This document shows positions 28,222 to 36,604 of a stretch of DNA of 64,000 bases, piece after piece. The position numbers and the translations under genes were made by a program. The stretch is from assembly GCA_030681795.1 (NCBI GenBank), contig JAUXRG010000106.1, positions 1 to 64,000 of the forward strand, written 5' to 3'. This stretch comes from Rubrivivax sp. Its GTDB lineage: Bacteria; Pseudomonadota; Gammaproteobacteria; Burkholderiales; Burkholderiaceae_C. Positions within the stretch are counted from its first letter, which is position 1; the number at the start of each line of letters is the position of its first letter. The notes beneath the pieces were generated by a model that was not told the origin of the DNA, made no database searches, and saw nothing but the letters and a program-made list of their open reading frames with translations.

Positions 28222-28899
28222 ATGCACTTGCGTACTGCTTCGCTGAAGCTCCTTGCACTCCTCGCGGCAATCCTGCCACCGTCATTTTCTTCGGCGGAGA
28301 TCATCGACTTCGACTCGCTGGCGGCCATGACATTTTGGGCAACCACACCTATTGCCGACGATGCCAAGCTATCCACGCAACTACTCGCCTCGCACGGCGT
28401 TGCGTTCTCTTCAGGCGACCCCTATGTGGCGGTCGTAGCTCTCGGGGCTGGCCACGCTACGAGTGGCATCAATGGCATCGGTGGTTCGAACGGAAGTGGA
28501 GTTCTGACCTACGACAAGGCGTCTCCAATCAAGATCAGCTTCTTCGACCCATCGCACACAACTACAGCAGCAGAGACCGACTTCGTATCGTTGCGCGTCG
28601 ACCTGGCCGGGGAAGGCCAGACCATCTACCTGAGGGCGTACGACTACTTAGACGATCTCATTGCTGAAACAAGTGCTGTGAACTTTGGCGGCCCAACGCT
28701 CGCAATCTCGGCGAATGGAATTCATAGTGTTCGCTTTTTCGGCACAACAGACTTCGGCGGCGCAGCCGTTGACGACCTGACCTTTGCGGATCTCACGGCA
28801 CTTTCGATCCCCGAACCTGGAACTCTGCCGTTGCTTGCACTTGCGACTATCGCCTTTTTCGCGGTGAGTTGGCGTAGCGCGAATCCGAAAGTGGCCTAA
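28222..28899 (+). CDS. PEP-CTERM-anchored exported protein, function unknown
   Basis: This 225-aa protein has a signal peptide (LKLLALLAAILPPSFSSAE), a beta-rich body of about 170 residues (DFDSLAAMTFW..., FDPSHTTTAAETDFVSLRVDL, VRFFGTTDFGGAAVDDLTF), and a C-terminal sorting signal. The sorting signal is a PEP motif (SIPEPGTLPL), a hydrophobic segment (LALATIAFFAV) and a short basic end (SWRSANPKVA). Such proteins are processed by exosortase and go to the surface or biofilm matrix. No exosortase gene is in the window. Codon use is less GC-rich than in the neighbours, which hints at transfer. A group II intron remnant abuts its stop codon. Confidence 0.85.
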   Translation: MHLRTASLKLLALLAAILPPSFSSAEIIDFDSLAAMTFWATTPIADDAKLSTQLLASHGVAFSSGDPYVAVVALGAGHATSGINGIGGSNGSGVLTYDKASPIKISFFDPSHTTTAAETDFVSLRVDLAGEGQTIYLRAYDYLDDLIAETSAVNFGGPTLAISANGIHSVRFFGTTDFGGAAVDDLTFADLTALSIPEPGTLPLLALATIAFFAVSWRSANPKVA

Positions 28900-28935
28900 T
28901 CGGGTAGCCGGGAGTTTCTAACTCCCAGCCCCCAC

Positions 28936-28969
28936 ACCACCCACCGTGCGGGTCCGCAGTGGGCGGTTC
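28936..28969 (-). ncRNA. group II intron domain V (domain VI follows at about 28900-28935)
   Basis: This 34-nt hairpin on the minus strand reads GAACCGCCCACTGCGG, ACCCGCA, CGGTGGGTGGT, a typical domain V length and layout. It is followed by the GGGAGTTAGAAACTCCC hairpin of domain VI and the intron 3' end. Confidence 0.75.
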
Positions 28970-29005
28970 AACAAGTTGGCTCGCTCGAGGAAGCGGTTCG
29001 TTCCT

Positions 29006-29389
29006 TCAAGTGGTGTAGCCCTGGGCCTTGCACCACCGGTCTTTCACGCTGCCCAAGCCGTGCGCTTTCAACCACGCGTTGGACAGGGCCTGCTGCAGCG
29101 CCGGGGTGCGTGCCATGTGCCAATAGCTCTTGCTGCTGACGCCATGCTGGATCGCCGTCTTCAGGCTCACGCCCAGAGCCAGCAAGTGCTTGGTCTTCGT
29201 GCGCACCCAGCGCCACTGTCTCCAGTAGCACATGCGGACGCGCCGTCTGATCCAGTCGTCCAGTTCGGGCACCGGCCGGTAGAACTGGCTGATGCCGAAG
29301 TACGCCGTCCAGCCCCGCAGGTATTGCCCCAGCTTGTGCAGCCGGTGGTCCATCGACACGCCCCAACTGCGCCCCGTCAGGGCTTTCAT
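29006..29389 (-). pseudogene. group II intron reverse transcriptase/maturase, C-terminal fragment
   Basis: About 128 codons remain, reading MKALTGRSWGVSMDHRLHKL, then QYLRGWTAYFGISQFYRPVP, LDDWIRRRVRMCYWRQWRWV, GVSLKTAIQHGVSSKSYWHMAR, to the end AQGYTT. This is the maturase-specific (GIIM) C-terminal domain of intron-encoded proteins. The reverse-transcriptase core (with its YADD box) is absent. The upstream boundary lies about 60-70 bp from the apbC start, so deletion or recombination has joined the intron to the apbC promoter region. Confidence 0.88.
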
Positions 29390-29461
29390 GCTCGGGGGCG
29401 AGGAGACATCATCATGGCGGGTTAGACTGCAAGACCCCAATGCCACAGAATCCGCCGGGCC

Positions 29462-30559
29462 ATGCCATCCACCGTTACTGAAAACCTGCTGCTCGAAGCG
29501 CTGAAGACCGTCACCGACCCCAACACGGGCAAGGATTTCGTCAGCACCCGACAAGTCAAGAACCTGCGCATCGAGGGCGGCGACGTCGCATTCGACATCG
29601 AGCTCGGCTACCCCGGCAAGAGCCAGATCCCCGATCTGCGCAAGGCCCTGATCGCCGCGACACGCACACTGCCCGGCGTGCAGAACGTCAGCATCAATAT
29701 CTCCAGCAAGATCGTCTCGCATGCCGTGCAGCGTGGCGTGCAATTGCTGCCCAACGTGAAGAACATCGTGGCCGTGGCTTCGGGCAAGGGTGGCGTGGGC
29801 AAGAGCACCACCACGGCGAACCTGGCCCTGGCGCTGGCCGCCGAGGGGGCCAGCGTGGGCATCCTCGACGCCGACATCTACGGCCCCAGCCAGCCCATGA
29901 TGATGGGCATCGAAGGCCGGCCGGAGAGCCTGGACGGCCAGATGATGGAGCCGATGGAAAACTTCGGCGTGCAGGTGATCTCCATCGGTTTCCTCATCGA
30001 TGCCGACCAGGCCATGATCTGGCGCGGCCCGATGGCCACGCAGGCGCTGGAACAGCTGCTGCGCCAGACGCGTTGGCGCGACCTGGACTATCTGTTGGTG
30101 GACATGCCGCCGGGTACCGGTGACATCGCGCTGACCCTCAGCCAGCGCGTGCCGCTGACGGGCGCCGTCATCGTGACCACGCCGCAGGACATCGCCTTGC
30201 TCGACGTGCGCCGTGGCGTCGAGATGTTCAAGAAGGTGGGCGTGCCCATCCTGGGCATCGTCGAGAACATGGCCGTGTACTGCTGCCCGAAGTGCGGCCA
30301 CAGTGAGCACATCTTCGGTGCCGACGGTGGCCGGCGCATGGCCGAGCAGTACGAGGTGGATTACCTGGGCGGGCTGCCCCTGACCACCAGCATCCGCCAG
30401 CAGGCGGACAGCGGCCGGCCCACCGTCGTGGCCGACCCCGATAGCGAGGTGGCCGCCACGTACCGGCAGATCGCGCGCACCGTGGCGGTCAAGATCGCCC
30501 TCAAGGCCAAGGATTTCTCGGCCAAGTTCCCGACGATCAACGTCTCCAAGACGACCTGA
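29462..30559 (+). CDS. apbC: iron-sulfur cluster carrier ATPase ApbC/Mrp
   Basis: This 365-aa P-loop NTPase delivers Fe-S clusters to apoproteins. The N-terminal about 90 residues form a MIP18/DUF59 domain (LLEALKTVTDPNTGKDFVSTRQ). The deviant Walker A SGKGGVGKSTTTANLA starts at about residue 106, followed by LDADIYGPSQPMMMG, LLVDMPPGTGD, and the cluster-binding CxxC in VYCCPKCGHSEHIFG. The ATG at 29462 gives MPSTVTENLLLEAL. Its position beside an Fe-S-rich formate dehydrogenase cluster fits its role, though apbC is generally housekeeping. Confidence 0.94.
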   Translation: MPSTVTENLLLEALKTVTDPNTGKDFVSTRQVKNLRIEGGDVAFDIELGYPGKSQIPDLRKALIAATRTLPGVQNVSINISSKIVSHAVQRGVQLLPNVKNIVAVASGKGGVGKSTTTANLALALAAEGASVGILDADIYGPSQPMMMGIEGRPESLDGQMMEPMENFGVQVISIGFLIDADQAMIWRGPMATQALEQLLRQTRWRDLDYLLVDMPPGTGDIALTLSQRVPLTGAVIVTTPQDIALLDVRRGVEMFKKVGVPILGIVENMAVYCCPKCGHSEHIFGADGGRRMAEQYEVDYLGGLPLTTSIRQQADSGRPTVVADPDSEVAATYRQIARTVAVKIALKAKDFSAKFPTINVSKTT

Positions 30560-30572
30560 ACGGCGGCTGCGC

Positions 30573-30593
30573 GGGCCAGGGAGACCCTGGCCC
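30573..30593. terminator. hairpin between converging apbC and the regulator gene
   Basis: GGGCCAGGG-AGA-CCCTGGCCC, a 9-bp perfect stem 14 bp after the apbC stop. It has no T-run, so it may be a weak or bidirectional terminator. Confidence 0.5.
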
Positions 30594-30621
30594 GGCGCGG
30601 GACCGAGACCCGACTACCCGA

Positions 30622-32028
30622 CTACCCGTCGGCCCACTCGGCGCAGCGCCGCTCCAGCGTGCGGCGCGAAATGCCCAGCAGTGGCGCGGCGCGCCCCTTG
30701 TCGCCGCCGACGGATTCCAGCACCGCCAGGATGTGGCGCTTTTCCAGCGTTTGCAGGTCGGTCGGCCCCGCCAGAGCCGTGGCAGGGCGCACGCCCGGGT
30801 TGCCCTGCGTGCGCGACAGGCCCTGGTAGAGCGCCGATACGTTGAGTGCACCGACGATGAGCGAGCGCTCGATCAGGTTGCGCAACTCGCGCACGTTGCC
30901 CGGCCAGTCGTATTCGCGCAGGAATCGCAATTCGTCGACGCTGACCTCGATGGCCGCCACGCCCAGGCGAGGCGCCAGGGTGTTGATGAAGTGCGTCACG
31001 AGCTCGGGGATATCTTCCTTGTGCGCGCGCAAGGGCGGCAGGCGGATCTCCACGACCTGCAGCCGGTAGTAGAGATCCTTGCGAAAGCGCCCAGCCTCCA
31101 CCTCGGCGGCGAGTGGCCGGTTGGTGGCCGCGACGATGCGCACGTCGACCGGGATCTCCTGCTGGCTGCCCGCGGGTCGGATGCGATGGGTTTCCAGCAC
31201 ACGCAGCAAGCTGGCCTGCAGCGCCAGCGGCAGCTCGTCGATCTCGTCGAGGAACAGCGTGCCGCCCTGGGCGTAGACGAACAGGCCGTCCCGGGGCGCA
31301 CTGCCGTCCCCGAGCCGGGCCTGGCCGAAGAGTTCGGTCTCGATCAGCGACTGCGACACCGCGGCGCAGTTCACCGGCACGAAGGGCCCGGCGCCATACG
31401 GGCTGAGGTCGTGCAACGCCTGCGCGGCGAGCTCCTTGCCGGTGCCCGACTCGCCGGTGAGCAGCACGGTGCTGTCCACCGCGCTCACGCGTTGCAGTGC
31501 CGCCTGCAGTCCCTTGATGATGATCGAGCTGCCCACCAGGCCGGCGGCCGGTGGGGTGTGCTGCTGCAGGGTGCGCTTGAGAAGCCAGTTCTCCCGCTTG
31601 AGGCGGGCGCGCTCCAGGCCATGCTTGAAGGCGTTGAGCAACTGCGTCACCCGAAAGGGCTTGAGCAGGAGATCGCCGGCGCCCGCGCGCAGGGCCTCGA
31701 TGGCGGTGTCCAGGTCGGCGAATGCGGTGATGAGGACGACCTCGCAGGGGTTGCCCTGGGCGCGCAGTTCCTTGAGCAGTTCCAGGCCGCTCTTGCCCGG
31801 CAGGGTGATGTCGAGGATGACGAGGTCGAAGCGGTGCTGCTGCAGCAGGACTTCGGCCTCTTCGGCCGAACCGGCGGCGAATACCTGCCCGGCGCGCGGC
31901 GCCAGTGTCTTGACGAGAAAATTGCGCATGCCCGGCTCATCGTCCACCACCAGGGTGGCGGCCAGCGGCCAGCGCTCGGTCTGGCCCGCTTCCTGAAGCG
32001 GCATGGCGGGTTGCAGTGGCGTGTCCAT
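30622..32028 (-). CDS. NtrC-like response regulator lacking the sigma-54 GAFTGA loop
   Basis: This 468-aa protein has a receiver domain (VVDDEPGMRN, phospho-Asp in LVILDITLPGKSG, Lys in DLLLKPF), an AAA+ domain (Walker A GESGTGKE, Walker B GGTLFLDEIDELP, Arg fingers in RFRKDLYYRL, VREYDWPGNVRELRN-type region), and a Fis-type helix-turn-helix (KRHILAVLESVGGDKGRAAPLLGISRRTLERR). Where activators carry GAFTGA, this one reads ELFGQARLGDGSAPRDGLF, two residues shorter and without the motif. It therefore may not activate sigma-54 RNA polymerase. Gene order with mobA, torD-like and fdh genes suggests control of formate dehydrogenase. No partner kinase is adjacent. Confidence 0.9.
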   Translation of the reverse strand: MDTPLQPAMPLQEAGQTERWPLAATLVVDDEPGMRNFLVKTLAPRAGQVFAAGSAEEAEVLLQQHRFDLVILDITLPGKSGLELLKELRAQGNPCEVVLITAFADLDTAIEALRAGAGDLLLKPFRVTQLLNAFKHGLERARLKRENWLLKRTLQQHTPPAAGLVGSSIIIKGLQAALQRVSAVDSTVLLTGESGTGKELAAQALHDLSPYGAGPFVPVNCAAVSQSLIETELFGQARLGDGSAPRDGLFVYAQGGTLFLDEIDELPLALQASLLRVLETHRIRPAGSQQEIPVDVRIVAATNRPLAAEVEAGRFRKDLYYRLQVVEIRLPPLRAHKEDIPELVTHFINTLAPRLGVAAIEVSVDELRFLREYDWPGNVRELRNLIERSLIVGALNVSALYQGLSRTQGNPGVRPATALAGPTDLQTLEKRHILAVLESVGGDKGRAAPLLGISRRTLERRCAEWADG

Positions 32029-32090
32029 GGTGTGGCGCTGGGAGGGTGGCGAGTCGGCGGGCGGAAGGCGCAATGCGCTGCCGCGGTCGC

Positions 32091-32696
32091 TCAGCGTGCT
32101 GGCGTCTGCAATTGCTGCAACTCGGCCACCGTATTGGCATTGAAGAAGGCGGTGGCGTCGTCGAAAGGGACTTCCACGCAACGATGGCGTGCGGTCCAGC
32201 GGTCGATCTTGCGCTCGCCGGCATGCAGGTAGGCCACCAGGCTTTCGAGCAGGCCCGCGCGCAGCAGGCAAAAGACCGGCTGCGTGCGCAGCTGGCCGTC
32301 CTCCAGCGTGGCGGCCATGGCGATCTCGGCATCTTGGTCGACCAGGGCGCCGGCCAGGCGCCGCACCAGATCGGCCGGGAAGTTCGGCGTGTCGCAGGGC
32401 ACGGTCACCATATAGGGCGTCTCGCAGTGTTCCAGCCCGGCCAGCAGCCCGGCCAGCGGGCCCGGGTAGTCGGCCAAGGGGTCGGGCCACACCGGCACGC
32501 CCATCGATTCGTAGGCCGCGAGGTTGCGGTTGGCGTTGATCATGGACCCGCCCACCTGCGGCTGCAGGCGCAGCAGGGCGTGAAGGGCCAGCGGCATGCC
32601 GTGGTGGTTCTGCAGGCCTTTGTCGGCGCCGCCCATGCGGGTGCCACGCCCGCCGGCGAGCACCAGCCCGGTGATGTCCTGGGTGGCGATATTCAT
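32091..32696 (-). CDS. mobA: molybdenum cofactor guanylyltransferase MobA
   Basis: This 201-aa protein attaches GMP to molybdopterin to form the guanine dinucleotide cofactor needed by formate dehydrogenase. The GTP-binding motif [19 protein letters not shown] is at the N-terminus, with [20 protein letters not shown] and [12 protein letters not shown] following, and FFNANT near the end. ATG 32696 overlaps the torD-like stop by 4 bp. Confidence 0.94.
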   Translation of the reverse strand: MNIATQDITGLVLAGGRGTRMGGADKGLQNHHGMPLALHALLRLQPQVGGSMINANRNLAAYESMGVPVWPDPLADYPGPLAGLLAGLEHCETPYMVTVPCDTPNFPADLVRRLAGALVDQDAEIAMAATLEDGQLRTQPVFCLLRAGLLESLVAYLHAGERKIDRWTARHRCVEVPFDDATAFFNANTVAELQQLQTPAR

Positions 32697-33319
32697 ATTT
32701 CCAGCAGGTCGAAGGCCTGGGTCTCGACCTGCACGAAGGCCGCGGTGAAGGTGGCCACGGCGCGCCAGGTGTCCGCGCGGGGGTGGGCGAGCACGGCGCC
32801 GCACAGCTCGAGCACCCAGGGCTGCACATGGGCGCGGAAGAACCGGCGTTGCTGTTCGAGATGGCACAGCGCGGTGTCGTCGCCGGCGATCAGGTAGCGC
32901 ATCACCTCGAATACATAGGACACATGGTCCTCGGTTTCGACACGGGCGGCATCGCGCGTCAGCCCCAGGGCCTGCAGGTCGGTGCGCAGTGCGGCCAGGG
33001 GCTTCTCGTTGAGGAAGCCCGACAGGTAGAACGAGCCGTAGGCGAAGACCTCGGGCTTGCCGACACCGTGGAACAGGGCGTCGTGCTCCGCCGCGGCGGC
33101 CTCGGCCGTGGTCGCCCGCAGGGCCGCCACCAGCTGCATCCAGGGCGCTTCCAGGTGCGCCCCCGCTTCGGGGGCCTGGGTTACGGCGGTGGAGAACTGC
33201 TGCAGCAGCGCGCCATCGGGAGGCGCCAGCCACAGCGAAGCCAGCAGGCCGTAGAGCTCGGCGCGCGCACCTTCCTCGCCTTCGTCAGGGGCGGCAAAAT
33301 TCAGGGGGGCGGTGGTCAT
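32693..33319 (-). CDS. TorD/DmsD-family redox-enzyme chaperone
   Basis: This 208-aa all-helical protein has the TorD_Dim pattern: [21 protein letters not shown] at the N-terminus and EYGSFY-like [22 protein letters not shown] in the middle, followed by [21 protein letters not shown] and [15 protein letters not shown]. TorD proteins bind the Tat leader of molybdoenzymes and help insert cofactor before export. Here the client should be FdhA (plus strand, Tat leader at about 37260). It is coupled to mobA by an ATGA overlap. ATG 33319 was chosen at [12 protein letters not shown]. Confidence 0.88.
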   Translation of the reverse strand: MTTAPLNFAAPDEGEEGARAELYGLLASLWLAPPDGALLQQFSTAVTQAPEAGAHLEAPWMQLVAALRATTAEAAAAEHDALFHGVGKPEVFAYGSFYLSGFLNEKPLAALRTDLQALGLTRDAARVETEDHVSYVFEVMRYLIAGDDTALCHLEQQRRFFRAHVQPWVLELCGAVLAHPRADTWRAVATFTAAFVQVETQAFDLLEI

Positions 33320-33374
33320 GCGGTGGTCATGGTCTGGGGTCGAAGTTCGGGGGTTGCGGCTCAGAGGTCGCGTC

Positions 33375-35558
33375 TCAGAGGTCAGTGATGCGGACTTCAT
33401 TCGGGTGGCTGTAGATGTCCACCACGCGGCAGTCGCCGCACATCTTCAGGCGCTCGGCCGCTTCGCCCTGGAACGCGGCGTGGCCGGCCAGCTTGGCCAC
33501 CATGTTCTCGATCGCGCGCAGCGTGCCGAAGGGCTTGCCGCAGCGCACGCAGCGGTAGGGTTCCATTTCGGCCAGCACGCGCGGCGCCTTGCGCGCCCTG
33601 CCGCCGTCGGCCAGCCACAGCCGAGGCTCCAGCTGGATGGCGTGTTCCGGGCAGGTGCTCACGCACAGGCCGCACTGGACGCAGCTCTTCTCGACGAATT
33701 TGAGCTGCGGCTTCTCGGGGTTGTCGGCCAGCGCGCCGGCAGGGCAGGCGCTGACGCAACTCAGGCACACCGTGCACTTGGCCGTGTCGAGGACCAGGTT
33801 GCCCAAAGGCGAACCGGCGGCGGGCAGGGCAATGCGCTCGGGCGCCGCCGGTGCCTGCGCGACGAGATGCTCCAGCGCGAGTTCCAGCGTCGCCCGCTTG
33901 TCGGCCTGGACGGCAAAAACCGCTGCCTGGGCCACCCCCTGCGCCGGCGGGGCACGCAGGGCGTGGTCCAGGGCGGCCAGGTCGCGGGCGTCGCGCGCCT
34001 CGATCAGCCGCAGGTGCGTGCCGGCATAGCCCAGGCCCGTCAACAAGGCCTGCGCCACGGCCATCTGCTCAGTCAGCGCCTCGCGGTATTCGGGGGCATC
34101 TTCCTGCGTGAGCAAGACCCACACCTGGTGGGCGCCCTGGGCGATGGCGGCCAGCCAGAGGTCCAGGCCCACGCTGGCGGTGTGCCACACACCCACCGGC
34201 AGCACGCGGGCCGGCAGGCCTTGCAGCGCTCGGTCCAGCCGGGCCGCGCGGCCCAGTTCGTCGACGAGCCGGTTGCCCTGGCCCTCGCTGTGAATGAGCA
34301 ACGCCGCGTCGCGGCCACCGGCCTGCGCGTACGCGGTGAGCAGGGTGCGCAGGCGCTTGCCCTGGTCGACCGTGCCCGGGTAGGTGAAAGACATCGCGCC
34401 GCTGGGGCACACCGTGCTGCAGGCTCCGCAGCCGACGCAAAGATGGGGTTCCACGATCACGCCGCCGGCCTCGGCGCCCTTCAGCCGGCCCTTGCGCGAC
34501 GCGTCGCTGCGGATGGCCCGCGTCGAACAGACCTCGATGCAAGCCGAGCAACCGACGACTTCGTTGCGGCTGTGGGCACACAGCTTGGGCTGGTAGCGGA
34601 AGAATTTCGGCTTCTCGAACTCGCCCGTGAGCTCGCGCAAGGCCAGCACGGCGGTGGTCAGCCGGCGCTCGTCGGCCGCGACGTGGAAGTAGCCCTGCGG
34701 GGGCTGGTGGTGGCTGAAGGCGGGCTGGGGACGCAGGTCCAGAACGAGGTCGAAGGTGTCGCCGTGGGTCGCGGGCGTGCGGCTGAAGTCGATCGCGCCG
34801 GCGGCGTCGCAGACCCGAACGCAATCGCGGTGGCTCTTGCAGGCCTGCAGGTTCACCTGGTAGTCCAGGCCGATGGCGCCTTCCGGGCAGGCCGCAATGC
34901 AGGCATTGCAGCGCGTGCACAGGTCCAGGTCGATGGGGTTCGTGCTCTCCCACTCGGCCTCGAAGTGACCGAGCCAACCATTCAGGCGCGTGAGGCGGCC
35001 GCTGTGCGTGGCACGCGCATGCACCTGCGCCAGCGCGCTGCCGCTGCTGCCGCTGTTGCCGATGAGGATGCTGGCATCGAGCTTGTCGGCCAGCATCGCC
35101 GCAGCGCGCTCTGCCGCTTCGGCGTCGCCGATGACCAGGCAGCGGCCCGCCGAGCGGTAGCTGACATTGGGCACCGGTGCCGCGGGCGGCAGCTGCGCCG
35201 CGGCGATCAGTGCGGCGATCTTCGGCGTGGCTGCGCGGCCATCACGCGCCCAACCGGCGGTCTCGCGAATGTTGACGAAGCGGATGGGCCTCTCGTGCAC
35301 CGGTGCGGCGCCTTCGGTCTCGGCGTTGAGTTCGAGGAAGAGCCGCTGCTCCTGCGTGCAGGCCACCAGCAGTTCGTCGCCGCTCTCGCCGGTGGCCTTG
35401 GCCGCGCGCTGGAAGGCGCCCGCTTCGCGCCGGCACAGCAGCGTGTGGACGACATCCAGCCCGTCAGTGTGGGCCCCCGGTGTCCGTGCCAGGGCCTGGC
35501 GCAGGGCCGGCGCATCCAGCGTCATCGTCTGGTTGCAGTTGCAGATCAGCGTTTTCAT
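33375..35558 (-). CDS. polyferredoxin of the formate dehydrogenase cluster
   Basis: This 727-aa protein has several 4Fe-4S motifs: CTRCNACIAACPEG, CVGCGACSTVCPSG, CTVCLSCVSACPAG, CVQCGLCVSTCPEH, plus a partial set CAHSRNEVVGCSACIEVC. A C-terminal Cys quartet, CVRCGKPFG...CGDC, is probably a metal site. The N-terminus (MKTLICNCNQTM) carries an extra CNC. The middle about 200 residues (LLIHSEGQGNRLVDELGRAA...) have no cluster motif. It is probably a cytoplasmic electron carrier or maturation factor for formate dehydrogenase; the role is inferred from repeated co-location with fdh genes. It overlaps DUF3306 by 95 bp in another frame. Confidence 0.85.
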   Translation of the reverse strand: MKTLICNCNQTMTLDAPALRQALARTPGAHTDGLDVVHTLLCRREAGAFQRAAKATGESGDELLVACTQEQRLFLELNAETEGAAPVHERPIRFVNIRETAGWARDGRAATPKIAALIAAAQLPPAAPVPNVSYRSAGRCLVIGDAEAAERAAAMLADKLDASILIGNSGSSGSALAQVHARATHSGRLTRLNGWLGHFEAEWESTNPIDLDLCTRCNACIAACPEGAIGLDYQVNLQACKSHRDCVRVCDAAGAIDFSRTPATHGDTFDLVLDLRPQPAFSHHQPPQGYFHVAADERRLTTAVLALRELTGEFEKPKFFRYQPKLCAHSRNEVVGCSACIEVCSTRAIRSDASRKGRLKGAEAGGVIVEPHLCVGCGACSTVCPSGAMSFTYPGTVDQGKRLRTLLTAYAQAGGRDAALLIHSEGQGNRLVDELGRAARLDRALQGLPARVLPVGVWHTASVGLDLWLAAIAQGAHQVWVLLTQEDAPEYREALTEQMAVAQALLTGLGYAGTHLRLIEARDARDLAALDHALRAPPAQGVAQAAVFAVQADKRATLELALEHLVAQAPAAPERIALPAAGSPLGNLVLDTAKCTVCLSCVSACPAGALADNPEKPQLKFVEKSCVQCGLCVSTCPEHAIQLEPRLWLADGGRARKAPRVLAEMEPYRCVRCGKPFGTLRAIENMVAKLAGHAAFQGEAAERLKMCGDCRVVDIYSHPNEVRITDL

Positions 35559-36117
35559 GGCAAGCGGGTTCGGTGGGCGAGGGCGCTTCGATCAGGGGGG
35601 CGTCGACGGGTGTCGCCGCGAGAGGTGCGCGAGTGTCGGGGGCGGGAGTGCCGGAATCTTTCTCTTCGTCGTCGAACAGGCCCAGCAGGTGGGATTGCAC
35701 CATCTGGCGAAGCATGCCCGGGGGCAGGGGGTCGGGCGTGTGGTAGTCACCGATGTAGGTGTCCAGCCCGTCCATGACGTTGAACTGCGGATCGGTGAAG
35801 AGCTTCTTCAGCGCCGCGTTCCTGACCTCCGGCGTGACACCCCGGGCGACGAACTTCGTGTAGTCGGAGTCGTGTGTCAGGACTTCGACGTCTTCGAGAG
35901 TCGGCGACGGTACCCCGCCGAGCGCGCCCATGGCGGCGGACTGCACCGGTTCGCGCGGCGCGGATGCCTCGACGGGCACCGACACGGCCAATGGCGTCTC
36001 GCGCGCAACCAACGCGCCCGCTGCGGGCGGAGGGGGCAGGGGCGTGGGCGTGGCGGCGCCCGCCTGGGCCTTGCGCCGGGACCAACGCGACAGGAACGAT
36101 CCTTCTTCTGCGGTCAT
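35464..36117 (-). CDS. DUF3306 family protein
   Basis: This 217-aa protein has the N-terminus FLSRWSRRKAQAG, a Pro/Ala-rich linker, and then the conserved core VEVLTHDSDYTKFVARGVTPEVRNAALKKLFTDPQFNVMDGLDTYIGDYH (about residues 78-130). This is the DUF3306 signature found beside DUF3305 and formate dehydrogenase genes. The C-terminal about 60 residues are low-complexity, and the last 31 codons overlap the start of the polyferredoxin gene in a different frame. Function unknown; soluble and cytoplasmic by sequence. Confidence 0.82.
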   Translation of the reverse strand: MTAEEGSFLSRWSRRKAQAGAATPTPLPPPPAAGALVARETPLAVSVPVEASAPREPVQSAAMGALGGVPSPTLEDVEVLTHDSDYTKFVARGVTPEVRNAALKKLFTDPQFNVMDGLDTYIGDYHTPDPLPPGMLRQMVQSHLLGLFDDEEKDSGTPAPDTRAPLAATPVDAPLIEAPSPTEPACHENADLQLQPDDDAGCAGPAPGPGTDTGGPH

Positions 36118-36124
36118 CGGCAAT

Positions 36125-36604
36125 TCAGCGCTCGTTGGCGGGGCGGAACGATGCCGGCCGCTGGCGCCGCTTCGGCTCGGGCCGGTAATGCTCGTCTGCG
36201 AAGGCCTGCAGCCAGTCGCGCACCTCGCGCGGCACGGGCACGTTGTCCACTCGCTCTTGCGCGTCCATCAATCGTGCGCCTTCGTTGTACGAGAGCGTCA
36301 CCTTCTCGGGCCAGGCGCGAGAAGGGTCCGCATCGTCTGTCCGCCACATCACGAACCAGGCCGGCGCGCCTGAACTCAGGTTCAGGTAGTAGCCCTCGGC
36401 CTCGTCGCGGTGCAGCGTGACCTCGAACCCCGGGTGCAGGAACAAGGCACTGCGCCCGTCGTCGCGCAGCTGGCGCGGTGCATCTCCAAACTGGCCTTCG
36501 TCGAGCGTGACGTCGGTGATGCGAAAACGCCAGTCCTCCCAGCGGCTGGGTTGCTGGAGACGTTCGATCTGGACGGCGACTTTGAGGCTGGGTTTGGCGT
36601 TCAC
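36125..36604 (-). CDS. DUF3305 family protein
   Basis: This protein is about 159 aa, with the family core VAVQIERLQQPSRWEDWRFRITDVTLDE, FLHPGFEVTLHRDEAEGYYLNLSSGAPAWFVMWR, and EVRDWLQAFADEHYRPEPKRRQRPA at the end. No ATG fits the family start. GTG at 36604 (reading VNAKPSLKVAVQ) is the best guess, and a longer N-terminus is possible. It lies 7 bp upstream of DUF3306 and forms with it and the polyferredoxin a conserved accessory set. Function unknown. Confidence 0.75.
   Translation of the reverse strand: MNAKPSLKVAVQIERLQQPSRWEDWRFRITDVTLDEGQFGDAPRQLRDDGRSALFLHPGFEVTLHRDEAEGYYLNLSSGAPAWFVMWRTDDADPSRAWPEKVTLSYNEGARLMDAQERVDNVPVPREVRDWLQAFADEHYRPEPKRRQRPASFRPANER

Larger units (their letters stand above)
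28899..29401 (-). mobile_element. 3' remnant of a group II intron (5'-truncated)
   Basis: On the minus strand the remnant begins within the intron-encoded protein (about 29400), continues through its stop at 29006, and ends with intron RNA domains V (28936-28969) and VI. The 3' end, ...CTACCCGAT, falls on the stop codon of the PEP-CTERM gene. The intron 5' half, including domains I-III and the reverse-transcriptase domain, is missing, so it cannot splice or move by itself. Confidence 0.82.

Noticed and set aside
28946..29425. 159-codon plus-strand frame over the intron remnant
   Set aside because: Antisense to the intron maturase fragment, which explains the sequence on the other strand including domain V.
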